From: Diploptera punctata
Lineage: Eukaryota > Arthropoda > Insecta > Blattodea > Blaberidae
Length of the DNA stretch: 64,000 nt
Assembly (NCBI GenBank): GCA_030220185.1
Contig: JASPKZ010007541.1
Coordinates: forward strand, 565,501 to 629,500
Direction: 5' to 3'
A program made the translations under genes and the position numbers. The stretch's first letter is position 1. Every line of letters starts with the position of its first letter. The notes under the pieces are model-generated. The model was not told the origin of the DNA, did not search any database, and worked only from the letters and a program-made list of their open reading frames with translations. Shown in pieces: positions 20,862 to 32,340 of this stretch.

Positions 20862-21548
20862 GTTCTGAGAAGATCAATTGAAAAGCCTCGAATAAAAAAA
20901 ATAAGTAGATAAAAAATGCAGGATGAACTGAATATCCACCCACAGTAATTCTGCTCGAGGGCAGGTCCTTCACTGCAATTATAGCATTTTAATGCTATGC
21001 TTGCAGCTTTACCAGGGAAATGTAGGTGGTGTGGTAGCTTCCCGTTGCTTTCCACACCGGTGAAGGATGATGATGATGATGATAAGGGTGAGGAGGATGA
21101 TGATGATGGTCATATGATTTCGGGGACCGTTTGGGCCTTAAAGTTTTCCTGACATTTGTCTTACAGGTGAGGAAAAACCCCGATGAAAACCTCACTCAGA
21201 AAAACTGCCCCGACCGGGGATCGAACCCGAGCCCGCTGCGTGACAAGGCAGCACGCTACCTCGAGACCACAGCGGTGGACGAACTGAATATAATAGATGA
21301 AATACTAAATAAAAGACTACAATGGTTTGGCCATATTAAGGGAATGGCAGAAGAAAGATTGTCAAAAATCATTATGGAATGGATACCAACAGAAAGAATA
21401 AGAAAGTGTCGACCGAGGAAGACGTGGATGGAGGGAGTACAAGCAGCTATAAGCATGCAAGAATTGGAACCGAATGGATGCACAGAGAGGAATGATGTTT
21501 GGTTTCCGGAAGATGTCGATAGTCGTTATGACACCGGATTTCATTGAT
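20862..21548 (+). mobile_element. L-C LINE 3' fragment, split by SINE-D
   Basis: The left part encodes 'DVLRRSIEKPRIKK', paralleling 'MDYLRRSARKSKLQH' of the 26055 copy. The right part encodes 'LNKRLQWFGHIKGMAEER', '..CRPRKTWMEGVQAA' and 'RNDVWFPEDVDSRYDTGFH'. The reading resumes across SINE-D at 20936-21280. Confidence 0.8.
20936..21280 (-). mobile_element. SINE-D, full-length, 11-bp target duplication
   Basis: Minus strand with Asp-like head at the right (gggatcgaacccgagcccgc). gaactgaatat lies at 20925-20935 and 21281-21291. A frame through it (..LTQKNCPDRGSNP..) is a SINE artefact that gene predictors often keep. Confidence 0.95.
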
Positions 21549-21869
21549 TGAAATACCTTAAAATCATGCAATTACAAAGAATTTATAAGTTACACACATA
21601 TTTCTAACACTGAAGGAAATAATTAATTTAATTCCATTAATAATCATTTGTACTATAAACCTTAAACTGAAACACCCTTCAAGCTCATTGTAATCGATTC
21701 CTTAGTAAAATACTGTATATGGTAATGATTTTAGTTATTACTCTCCGACAAATTGTATGCAGTAATTTAATATACATAATTGGACGGCATTATGCATCAA
21801 TCAGCTATGAACTATTATCTAAGTTTCGAGAAAAACAAGTTTAAAGTGTAAGTCAATCTTCACTAATTA

Positions 21870-22407
21870 CACTGGTCAACATGATTTTTGTCTCATGAGT
21901 ACCAATAGTTGTACTTAATGCAGTTTGTATCGTGTTTTCAAATATGTATTCGGAATTTCTCCATCACCCACAGTTTTTTTATTTCAATTTCAATTAATGG
22001 ATTTAAATAATCATTTTTAATAAACTTTTTTCTTCCATTTGTTCATTGTAAAATAAAACCAAATGAGCTAACTCAGGAGATTTCAGCTATGGAAAAGAGA
22101 TATCAAAGCAAATGGAATCCTAATATGCTGGCCGATTATTGATGGACCATCAAGAGGGACGCTCCGCAGGGGAAATATAGCAGAAAATCATCATTTCTTA
22201 CTTCCTAGGTGCGTTCGAATGTTCGAAAATTGTGTAGTTACGAATGTAGAGAATATTGAAGTGTTTGAAATTATAAATTCTTGTCTCTCGGAAACCTTGC
22301 GTGATGGAGAAAAACCGATATCGCATTTGAATTCAGGAGAAACAATACTATCAGAATTACATAGTTTTCTTTCTGAGACAAAAAAGTTTATTTTTTGTTG
22401 CTCAGTG
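21870..22407 (+). mobile_element. CACTG-ended DNA transposon with TTA duplication
   Basis: Ends CACTGGTCAACA.. and the complement CACTGAGCAACA.. are inverted. Subterminal TTTGTCTCA is also shared. TTA flanks both sides (21867-21869, 22408-22410). The paralogous G copy at 50738-51172 lacks it and has one triplet there. Inside, 22117-22180 encodes 'MEKRYQSKWNPNMLADY', then a stop, then 'WTIKRDAP'. I recall this as the C-terminal motif of a widespread arthropod transposase-like protein. CACTG ends with a 3-bp TWA-type target suggest a Chapaev/CMC-type element (inference). Confidence 0.7.
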
Positions 22408-22456
22408 TTATTGTAGTGCCAAACTAACAATACTGCTATTGCAAGTTATTTTCCTT

Positions 22457-22681
22457 AAAGAGAATTATTCCTGTGGTTGCGCAAGGTCTGGAATTTAGCT
22501 TAAGTTTTGGTTAAGAACTCTCCTAACGATTTATTATCATTTATCACCCATCATATCATCGGGGTAACGTAACTCCTCCATCTAGACGCCCCAACTTCAG
22601 AAGTGGGTTTGAAGTAAGCCAATGCCAGTAGAGAACACCATAAATGTCGAAATAACAACCTGGGACACTGATTAATAAAAA
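22457..22681 (+). mobile_element. SINE-B, 5'-truncated, 14-bp target duplication
   Basis: Starts inside the SINE-B body (aagagaattattcctgtggt) and runs to an A-rich 3' end. aagttattttcctt lies at 22443-22456 and 22682-22695. The uninterrupted target is seen in G copy 2 (complement near 51025-51045). Confidence 0.95.
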
Positions 22682-22890
22682 AAGTTATTTTCCTTGTTTG
22701 GAAATTATCCATCAACAATCTAAGAGCGGGTATATTTGACGCTTAGCTGCATGATGTAAAATTTAGATTAGCATGTATGAAGATCTGTTTCATAGCCATT
22801 TGTTGTAAAGCACAGAATCTCTGTTAGGATTGATGGCCTTTACATTTTTCTGTAATAATATAGCTATTATGTAAAGATTTCGCATTAAAC

Positions 22891-23163
22891 GTGTGCGTAC
22901 ACTTACATCATGAACCAGTGAAACAGATGACATTAAAAAATCTCAATTTAAAAAAAGTCGTTCAGCCGATTGATGCATAACATCGTCCTATTCAGTGACT
23001 CTCTATAGATATATGTTATTTTTAAATTGTTTTTTATACATAAAAAATTGGCGCTGAAAGTGTGCGTACACTTACTTAATGAACCACTGCAACAGATGAC
23101 ATTAAAAATCTCAATTTAAAAAAATGGGAGTTAGCCGGTTGATGCACAACATCGTTCAATCCA
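22891..23163 (+). repeat. 169-bp tandem duplication within repeat G
   Basis: The block starting gtgtgcgtacacttac at 22891 restarts at 23060. It includes the G right-end sequence (tgatgcataacatcgt; tgatgcacaacatcgt), so the terminal repeat is present twice. Absent from G copy 2. Confidence 0.85.
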
Positions 23164-23813
23164 AAGTGACCTCTATAGAGATGTGTTATTGTTAATTTGT
23201 TTTTATATAAAAGTTCCACGGAACTGCACCCAAGCACGATTATTAATTACTCACATAGAGGTTAACCCTTTTATTACTCGTATTTTTACTGTTGTAAACG
23301 TATGAATGCAAATACGAGTATGTATTTTTTTCTTAAACAACTTAAATATACACTATATCCCTTTTTAGATCAGTTTCTTTTATTTCTTTGCTACGTCCCA
23401 CGCGCCATAAAAAGACACAACCTACCGGAAAAGTATTATGTATTCCATGTATCCACATCATAAGATGAGGCTAGATGTGGTATATTTTGGATATCCCTAT
23501 CATATATATTTCATTTCTTACCGTCACTGTCTGTGCAGTTCCCAATGGAGTTAGAATAGGGACGAGAGGTTCACAATCAACACTTTTTGTTACTGAAAAC
23601 TCTTTATTTGTTGAAGTGTATACTGACACCGGATACGTTTATCCAAGTGTTCGAAATTGACTACATTCAAAAAGCATGACATTTTAGTGTTAGTTTTCTC
23701 TATTTCTTATTCTTACTCCTATACAATATTTGACACATTAAAATATTTTTGGTCAATATTAAATACCATTTGTGTTATCTGTAATAATTACCTTATTCAA
23801 ATTTGAATTTAGT

Positions 23814-23874
<61 letters not shown>

Positions 23875-26022
23875 GTAATAATTTACCATTCACTGATTAA
23901 TACATAATTTGTTCTAAATAACTGAAATTGTTAAGTGATATCAAAGCTTGAAACTTGCCGTGAAAAGTTATTATTTATGCCCAGCGGTCGAAATTCAACC
24001 AGAGTTCATTAAATTTTTAAGTATGTCACAAATACGCCATTATGCATTAATTTTCCATTTATTTTAAAAAATACGAACGATAGGAAATATGTGGTTATAA
24101 CTTGGCTAAGCCATGTTTAAAAAACAATAACGTGTCATTTGACATTCGTATAATATGTAAATTTGCATTTGGCCTATTATTATTTGTACGGAATTATTTT
24201 ATCCCTTCCACTTTGTCTGTCACTCCATCCCGTCAATGTTCTACGTCGAGGCTAATCGAAGTAGGTGCGAATATGTAAATATAAAAAATATGTAATGGAA
24301 TTAGTGAAGCAAAAATTAAACAGGGTTTAATTTAAATTTAAATAATAAAATGTACTTACTTTTTTTAAACCATTAGTAATAAATACGCGACAGTAAGTCA
24401 ATTCATATGGTTACTGCACTATTTTGTTTTTACAACAAAGCACTTTCACTATGAACGTAAACAAATGAATGAGTAATACACATAAATTCCTTAGAGACAA
24501 TTTATTTGATGTTGTTTAATTTAATTTATTTGTAACACATATTATACATAAATGTTATTTTTCTGCACTCCTTTCTATATGAACTTTAATTATGCCACAT
24601 ATCACACTCCTCTGCTTAAAAAGGGGAACAAAGTTTTTCCTTCACATATTAATATATAGATCTATCGACGCTTTTGAACAAGTCGGGTTAATAGTATTAC
24701 AAACCAAATCTTGGAGAAAGAGAGTCCAGATGCTTGCTTTTCGGCTTGAGTCTCTTTTACATGCTATAAATCTGTTACAGAAGAATACTCAAGATTTTAC
24801 TTCCCCTTTGAAAGAAGTAGCGCTAAGGATAAATATTCCCATGGCATGGTGTACTGGTTTATACAATTTATAGCAGATCCATGGCGTTGAATTATATTAA
24901 TAAAGTTTTTAGTTTTAAGTTTTTAAGGCGATGGAATTTGAATTGGAATATATCTAAATTATAACACATTTAAAACAAACAAGCACATGTTAAATGAGAA
25001 CATACCCAGTAATGTGAACCCTCTGTACAAAATCATTACTAGCAACAGTCAGTACCAAACTGAAAGGAGAAGATGAAACATAAGTTTTCGAAAGGCCCCT
25101 ATAAAACCACACTCCTCATTGTTGAGGGGGACTGAGATCTCAGGCACTGTTTTATATTTCTTAAAATAGTTAACTCTTCAGAATCAGACTCACAAAATCT
25201 GGGAGAGGAAGAGCCGACTACTTTTGCGCCAGATGCTCCTTTTTTTTAGGTTTCAGGCTCCTTTTCGTGCCGTATATCTACGACAGAGTACCCACTATTT
25301 TCCTCCCCTTTTGATGGAAACAGTTCTCTCAGTATTTTACGCCTTAAAATACTTGGTATTTTTATTTAAACACGCTCTTCAGCATCAAGCTCTAGATGAA
25401 GAGCTGTCAACAATCTCCACTCATCTCCCATCCCCATCATGTCATTTTATCTTCATTAATTAATTTCATATTACCCTCATCTCATCTCATATTTAAGTAA
25501 AAATAGTTTGGTTTAGAAAACCGCAAGCGTTTAAAATATATGACACATCCATGTACTTCACATGACTCTGAGCCTGTGTGTGTCAATTTAGGGTAGAATA
25601 ATCCCAAGGAAGGACTCTAACCCCTACTTGAGGTCGTACTCCCAGCCCAAATAAAAATGGAGGTATGAATTATCTATGAGTGCTTGATGAATGTTGAAAT
25701 CTAGAATTCGGTTACGGTGCAAAAAGTGGACATCCGAATTTCTGTCTAATTTTGGTTTTAAAATGATGTTTAGAACGACTAAAGATGAAAACACATTAAA
25801 AATGCGAACCATTCAGAAACAAAGCAGTAAAATAAAATTTTATAAGCATTACAAACTACACATTTCACTAGTGTACTGTAAGAGACGCCCAAATTGTGAT
25901 ATACATTTGTTATTAAAATGCAACTTAGGATCACCAAAGATGAAAACAGAAGAACATCTGCGGACCATCACTAAAGAAACTAAGTTGGAGTAATTGAATT
26001 AGGTTAGGTTAACGTTTAGTTT

Positions 26023-26033
<11 letters not shown>
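23164..26033. other. Long unrecognised stretch
   Basis: Contains (AAT)n at 23815-23883 and repeat H at 25690-25975. Several 75-93-codon open frames (24592, 25224) have no motifs I recognise and are probably chance. Confidence 0.5.
25690..25975 (+). repeat. Repeat H, partly duplicated
   Basis: 25690-25830 (ctagaattcggttacggtgc; actaaagatgaaaacac) matches the complement of 28590-28735. 25915-25975 repeats its second half (caccaaagatgaaaacag). Class unknown. Confidence 0.6.

Positions 26034-26053
<20 letters not shown>
26034..26053. repeat. (TA)n microsatellite
   Basis: Immediately precedes the truncated 5' end of L-C. Confidence 0.9.
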
Positions 26054-26054
<1 letters not shown>

Positions 26055-26056
<2 letters not shown>

Positions 26057-27540
26057 CAATACAACAGTTAATTGAAAAACGGACTGCAGTTGGAGAAGAA
26101 ACCCATTTGACAATTATAGATTTAGAGAAAGCTTATGACTCAATTCCGAGGAACAAATTATGGGAAGTATTGGAGAAATACAATATTGATAGAAACCTAA
26201 TAGAAATTATTAAACAAATCTATAAAGATAACTCCGCTTACGTTAAAATTGGAAATATAATGTCTAATCCTATAAAAACCACAAAGGGATTGAAAAAAGG
26301 GTGCAGTCTATCACCAATTTTATTTAATATTTATGTAGAATTTATATTAATGAAATGGAAACAAAGCTGCAAAGGTATGGGGATCCGAATAGACAACAGA
26401 TTTTAGCTGACATTACAATTTGCCGATGATCAACTGGTTTTAGCGCAAGATAAATTTGATATGGAATTCATGATAAAAAAGTTGAAAAACACATATGAAT
26501 CATGCGGTCTCGCAGTAAATTTACAAAAAACAGAATATCTGGCAATAAGTAGCAATGAAAGAGAAAATTTAATATTGGAAGAAGGAATCCAAATAAAGCA
26601 AGTGAAACAAACTAAATATTTGGGAATAATTATGGATAACAATGAAGGTATAGGCAAAGAGAACATAAAACATAGATTTTAACTGAGCACAAAATAATAT
26701 CATCGTTAAATTCCATATGGTGGGATAAGCATATTTGGAAAGACACAAAAAAAAATATATTGGTAAAATATTGGTGGAATCTGTTGCAATGTATGGAAGT
26801 GAGGTATGGACAATCAATAAGTACTACAAGAATAGACTAATAGTTCTAGAAATGGATTATTTACGCAGAAGTGCCAGAAAGTCTAAATTACAACATGTCA
26901 CAAATAAGGAAATTAGAAACGCCCTAGCCGAGCGGTTAAGGTAGGAAGCCTTGGCGCAGAGCTACGGGACTTGCGCTGGTTCGAGTCTCCATGGGGGAAG
27001 AAATTTTCTCATGGTATTTCGGCCAGTATGGGACCGGTGCCCACCCAGCATCGTGAGGCAATTGGGTAGCTACAATAAGTAGCGGCTCCAGGTTGAGGAA
27101 CCAGCTATAACGGCTGGGGGACTCGACATGCTAACCACATGTCACCCCTACACTGGCTGTTGATCATCTACCTCTCTGATTAACACATGTGGATGTGAAG
27201 GGCCAGCAGCCGGCTGGTAAAAAGGGCAACCGCTGAAAAGTGGAAAGACCCTCAATCGGAAGAAACATAATGGAAGCAGAAGGAAACATAATTGAAAGAA
27301 TTGAGGAGAAGGAATTAAAGTGGTTAGGACATGTTTTAAGAATGGAAGATGAGCGATGGCCGAAGCAACTATATGAATGGCATCCGAACAGAAAGAAGAA
27401 AAGAGGGAGACCAAAGTTAACATGGAAGGAAAACATGAAGACAGTAATGCAAGCTAGAGGACTAAGCATCGAAGATGCCCAAGACCGTAGGCTTTGGAGG
27501 TTTGGCACGGGAAGACGGCAGCAGCTGTAAAAACCCCAAG
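26055..27540 (+). mobile_element. L-C LINE, RT pseudogene, split by SINE-A
   Basis: RT blocks in order: 'IIDLEKAYDSIPRNKLWEVL' (26120), 'GLKKGCSLSPILFNIYVE' (26290), 'LQFADDQLVLAQD' (26415, FADD in place of YADD), 'KQTKYLGIIMDNN' (26610), 'YGSEVWTINKYYKNR' (26800). The C-terminal 'ELKWLGHVLRMEDER', 'RGRPKLTW' and 'RRLWRFGTGRRQQL' end at 27528. It is broken by stops at 26404-26406 and 26680-26682, a frameshift before 26735, and SINE-A at 26921-27260. No endonuclease; 5'-truncated. Confidence 0.9.
26921..27260 (+). mobile_element. SINE-A, full-length, inside L-C
   Basis: Head ctagccgagcggttaaggta (box A) and ctggttcgagtctccatggg (box B), resembling class II tRNA (Ser/Leu) promoters. agaaac flanks both sides (26915-26920, 27261-27266). 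The paralogous L-C at 30842 has the unbroken site (aattagaaacataatgg). Confidence 0.95.
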
Positions 27541-27562
27541 ATATATATACACACACACACAC
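27541..27562. repeat. (TA)n(CA)n run joining two LINE tails
   Basis: Lies between the L-C 3' end (ctgtaaaaaccccaag) and the ACTT tail of an inverted L-A. Confidence 0.9.
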
Positions 27563-28040
27563 ACTTACTTACTTACTTACTCACTGGCACTAACGAACCC
27601 GCAGGAACATGGCCGCACAGACATAAGCTCTCCATAAACCCCTATCCTGAGCCAATGCCTTCCAATCATTCCCTGTATAATCTAGGCCTACTTCCCTCAA
27701 ATCATAGTTAATGTTATTCTCCCATCTCATTCTTGGTCTACCAACTGGGCGTTTTCCCTCTGGCTTTCCTACAAGAAGTTTCCATGCAAGTCTTTCATTC
27801 CCCATACGTGCAACATGTCCTGCCCATCGCATTCTACGAGACTTAACTGTTCTTATTATATCTGGCTTCCTGTAAAGACCATGTAGTTCATTGTTATGTT
27901 GTCTTCTCCATTCACCTGTCCGTTCATCTATCTTTGGTCCAAAAATTTTCCTAAGCACTTTATTCTCAAATACTTGTAATCTCCTTTCCTCCCTTAAAGT
28001 AAGAGTCCATGTTTCGCACCCATATAACATAACTGGTAGA
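27563..28040 (-). mobile_element. L-A LINE 3' fragment, open C-terminal frame
   Basis: ACTT tail at 27563-27580, then an uninterrupted 146-codon frame (27590-28030) starting at 'LYGCETWTLTLREERRLQVF' and ending 'FLRVR'. This is the LINE C-terminal domain only. The 5' truncation falls at a (TA)n run at 28040. Confidence 0.9.
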
Positions 28041-29984
28041 ATATATATATATATATATATGTATATAGTATAATTTATTTACATACCTGTAATTTAATAT
28101 TGTCTAAATGACATTGTATTTATTATTTTTAAAGGTTAGAGTAATTAATATAAATTAGGTTAGCTGTTAGGTTATCATACACGTATTCTAATAAATTATA
28201 TTACACATTTCGAAGATTATGTTACAAGTAAGTGGTATCCATTTATTGAATATTTTGTAAGGGCTAATTTGCCGTTGTTCATTTTCGAGAAATGCATACG
28301 ATGACCTATCGAATATTATCGACAATTGATTCAGTTCAACCACTTTTTCTTAAGAAACTCTGTGAGGATGTAACTTGTGTTAAAATTCAAACTCTTTGCT
28401 ATGTGATTTCGGAAATATAGCAAAGCACTATTATTACATTAAAATATTAAACATTTTATTCTCTTTTCGCATCTACATTGAAGAAAACATGTTTTCACCC
28501 CGGATTAAAATATGAATATCGAACCTAACGTCACGACCACAATGACAGCCACTTCCTTCACGTAAGATAGGAAATAGTGCTTTATAAATTATTTTCCAGC
28601 TTTGTTTCTGGTCCGCAATTTTTTCATGTTTTCATCTTCGACGTTCCTAAGCTTCATTTTGAAATCAAAATTATCTCCAAATTCGGATGTTCATTTTTTG
28701 CGCCGTATCCCTAGAATTCCGTAACAGACTACATAACACCTTAGAGTAGATTTCATCCCTTTTGTTTTATAAAGAGAAAAATCTCAATACATCTCTCAGG
28801 TCAGTGCTAGGGCAGTACCCCCCCCCCTTCCGTTTTAATAGAATAGAATATGACAGTCGATGACATAATTATCGAAATTTTATTTTTCTGGTTTTTGTGT
28901 TTTCCAATGCCATCCACTTCACTATCAGGGTTTTGAGTTCCACTCTAGTCAGAGAGACGTCAGTAATGAATGTATCGTTGCGTGGTCTGCTTTCAATTTA
29001 TCAACAACTTCGGCAAACACTTTACGCAGATGATGTGTGCTAGGGCAGTTTGCTCTCCCAGTTTAAATAGGACAGTTCATTGACCCGATATTGTTTCATA
29101 AACCCTGAGGAAGGTCTTATCAACAGATTTTAAAATTTATCCAAAACTGATATCATAATATCCAATCCTCTTAAAATATTAATTTATAAATACAAAGTTA
29201 GAGAAGATACATTATGATATTTTGATTTATCGTTTGATTGTTAATCTTGTTTTTAAAATAGTAAATTTTGTATAGATTTTAGAGTTCGCTTAGGAATAAA
29301 ATAATCTTGGATTAAAGAGTTCGAAATATATAGTTTATTTGAATTGACGCTTCCCAAGTGAAGCTGTTTGTATGAAGAGAATCTGACTACGGTAATAAGT
29401 TAAAATTATAATCTATTCTCTGAAATACATCCCGTCAATAAATTACTAATTCGAATTCCTGGAATGTTATCTTGTTTAAAGTTGTATATATATCTGAAGT
29501 TATTTATTTTATGTAAAATTGTAACAAAGCCAATTCCCACATGGCATTCCATGACCTTATAAACAAATCTTTAATTCGTCAGTTTTACTAAACGGTTTTA
29601 TTATGTTTAAAATATTTATATTGTGAAATCATGTACTTAATTTGTTTCAGAGGGCATTATATCATGTCTCCCGCAAATTTAAGCTTGTTTGTTTTCGCTT
29701 CGCTTAGCAAATGGAATTCTTCCAACATTTGTTCACTATACCTTCTGTCTGATTTATAACTTTGTCTGTATACAAAACTTCATATATCTGGCTTATACGT
29801 TTCAGGAATGATAATAACTTCAAACTTATTATACTTTTGTTAAATTAAGGAAAGTTCAATTTCAGACTTTTAATTTCTTGAATGATTTACTTTTATTGAG
29901 GAGTCTGAAATTACAATCCAACTAGATACATAGCATAGGGAACATAGGTTCAATGTTGCATTCAACAAGGCCCTTCATGATTGC
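28041..29984. other. (TA)n run then unrecognised sequence
   Basis: (TA)n at 28040-28060; repeat H on the minus strand at 28590-28735. Nothing else recognised. Confidence 0.5.
28590..28735 (-). repeat. Repeat H, second copy
   Basis: The complement matches 25690-25830 (ctagaattccgtaac / ctagaattcggttac; gatgaaaaca). Unclassified. Confidence 0.6.
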
Positions 29985-30390
29985 TACAACTATCTCACTG
30001 GCATTGTGGAACTCATAGGATCTTAGTCGCTGGGATATAAGCTCTCTATGCATCCATATCCTGATTTATGATTTATAATCATGCCCTGTATAATCCACTT
30101 TCCTCTAATCAAATATTAATCTCCCATCTCATTCTTATTTTACAAACTGGGCGTTTCCCCTCTGGTTTTCTACAAGAAGTTTACATGCCCCTCTTTCATT
30201 CCCTATTCGTGCCACATGTCCTGCCCATTACAGACTACTAGACTAAACTATTCTTATTATATCTGGTTTCCTATTTCGATCATATATCTCACTGTTATAT
30301 TGTCTCCTTCATTCGCCCGTCTGTTCATTTCTCTTTGTTCGAAAAATGTTTTTCTAATAGCTCTATTTTTAAATTTATGTTTAGTATTCT
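29985..30390 (-). mobile_element. Degenerate L-A LINE 3' fragment
   Basis: Follows the 6066 copy throughout (ctatctcactggcattgtgg; caaactgggcgtttcccctc; attcgtgccacatgtcctgc) with many indels. No tandem tail left. Confidence 0.8.
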
Positions 30391-30841
30391 AAACCAAATA
30401 ACTCCAACTCACATATTTGATTACCAGTGTCCTAAAGTCCATTCGAATATTATTCTTTCATCCACGGTCTCGCCTTCTTATTCTTTACCCCGAGGATATC
30501 GAATAAAAATCGAAATTATTTGTACTACTAATTACTCGAGCTACATGACCAACACTTTTTCCCATAGTTCTATCTCTTTCTATTTATGTATTTTCCGTGC
30601 ATCACGCTTTATGGGACTTATACAGCGACACACATCTGCCAAGAGAGCATTTTTTAACTCTAGACCTAAAACATGCTTTTACTGCACACGGGTAAGGAAA
30701 TCCTCCCCAAATGAGATCCACCTCCGAGAAAACGTGAACATTTGAAGCAAGACACCCTGTTAACATATAAATTATTGATAAAATAGGGAAAACGATAGAG
30801 CTAACTATGGGCATTAAATGTTCTGGATGTTTGTGTTTTAG

Positions 30842-31185
30842 GTGTTACGCAGAAGTGCCAGAATGTCAAAATTAGAACATATAAATAATAAGGAAATTAG
30901 AAACATAATGGATGCAGAAGTAAGCATAATTGGAAGAATTTTGAAGAGAAGGAATTAAAATGGTCAAGACATATTTTAAGAATGGAAGATTAGCTATGGT
31001 CAAAACTACTATATCAATGGCAACCGACCAAAAAGAAGAAAAGAAGGAGACCGAAGTTAATATGGAAGGAAAGCATGAGGATAGTAATGCAAGCAAGAGG
31101 GCTAAGTATTGAAGATGCCCAAGTTCGTAGGCTTTGGAGGTTTGGCACGGGAAGACGGCAGCAGCTGTAAAAACCTGAGGATATT
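30842..31185 (+). mobile_element. L-C LINE 3' fragment
   Basis: Collinear with 26850-27540 but without SINE-A (ggaaattagaaacataatgg is continuous). It has stops and a frameshift and ends ctgtaaaaacctgaggatat. It abuts an inverted L-D tail. Confidence 0.85.
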
Positions 31186-32340
31186 ATTCTAATTTTATTT
31201 TTATTTTATTTGTTTAGTCTGGTGGAGTTAAGGCAATTTGGCCTTCACTTCCACTCACCAGGACAAACATATTATACATCAAGATGTAACAATCATAATT
31301 AACTCTAATATTAAATACTAAATGAAGATTTGACCAATAAGATAATATCTATTATATTATGATCTATAATTCAGCCAGTTAATGAAGTTAAGATTAAGAC
31401 TAAAACTAATAATAAAATGTATTCTAACAAGATAAATTAAATTGTTGGTAGACCGTCCCTGTCTAATATAGGGGTCTATATAAAAAGGAAATGAAATTAA
31501 TGAGATATAGAAAACTTATTTTACGGTTATACAATATTTAAGCAAATGAAAATATTTGTTAATCTCAATATTACTTTCATAAATAATTAAATATATTAAT
31601 ATTGCTAAAAGAATATTATCAGTGAGGTGTATAAGTTAGTTTATTATTAAATAATTCTTTAGTTTGTTTTTGAAGGATGTTATAGTTTGACAGTCTCTGA
31701 CATAGGACGGAAGGGAATTCCATGTTTTGGTAAGTGAGACCGTAAAAGATGATGAATAATATACAGTGTGATGAGGCGGGATATAAAGGACAATGTGCTG
31801 ATGGGATCGAGTGTCAAGATTATGTGTGTCGGATAGTCTGATGAAGCGGCGGGATAAATAATTATGCCATGATGTGTGAAGTATTTTATACAGAAGGGAT
31901 AGGGAATGGACAGTCCTACGATCTCTTAGACGAAGCCACGATAACTGTTCCAAGAACGGTGTAACATGGTCAAATTTGCGAATACCACAAATAAAACGTG
32001 CGCAAGAATTATGAACACGTTGAAGTATTTGAGTGAAAATAGTATTTAAGTCTATAAAAAGAGCATCACAATAATCAAAATGGGGCATTGCAAGTGTTTC
32101 TACTAACATTTCATGAGAGGTAATGGCAGACAATTTGTTATGCGATTTCATGAATGTATTATTGAGAAGACTGTTTTGCATGTATGGTTCATTTGTGTAT
32201 TCCAATTTAATTGTTGTCAATAAATACTCCTAGAACTTTTACTGTCTCATTATAATGAATTTGAACACCATTAAGTGACGCATGCGAGACTGTGTTTAGG
32301 TTAATTGTAGATAATAGTATTTGCTGACCCATAAAGGTAT
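31186..32340 (-). mobile_element. L-D LINE (CR1/L2-like) 3' part
   Basis: Left end: T-rich tail and 3' UTR signature (tctggtggagttaaggcaat). The 194-codon frame at 31636-32220 has 'MPHFDYCDALF', 'LQRVHNSCARFICGIRKFDH', 'LSWLRLRDRRTVHSLSLLYK' and 'TWNSLPSYVRDC'. These are the C-terminal blocks of CR1/L2-type LINE polyproteins. Upstream, after a frameshift near 32220, 'NGVQIHYNETVKVLGVFID'-like sequence is readable. Confidence 0.85.

Larger units (their letters stand above)
21777..23162 (+). mobile_element. Repeat G (TIR transposon), copy 1, composite
   Basis: Left end ttggacggcattatgcatca and right end (complement) ttgaacgatgttgtgcatca are inverted copies with the shared core GCATCAAYCRGCTA. 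Removing the CACTG element (21870-22407), SINE-B (22457-22681) and a 169-bp tandem duplication (22891/23060) leaves about 440 bp, the size of copy 2 at 50738-51172. No transposase of its own is visible. Confidence 0.75.

Noticed and set aside
21131..21547. 138-codon 'protein' containing LTQKNCPDRGSNP
   Set aside because: It spans the SINE-D head and the L-C remnant across a target-duplication junction, so it is not a gene.
24592..24873. 93-codon ORF and the 79-codon ORF at 25224
   Set aside because: No recognisable domain, splice context or homology to any repeat here; length is unremarkable for 64 kb.
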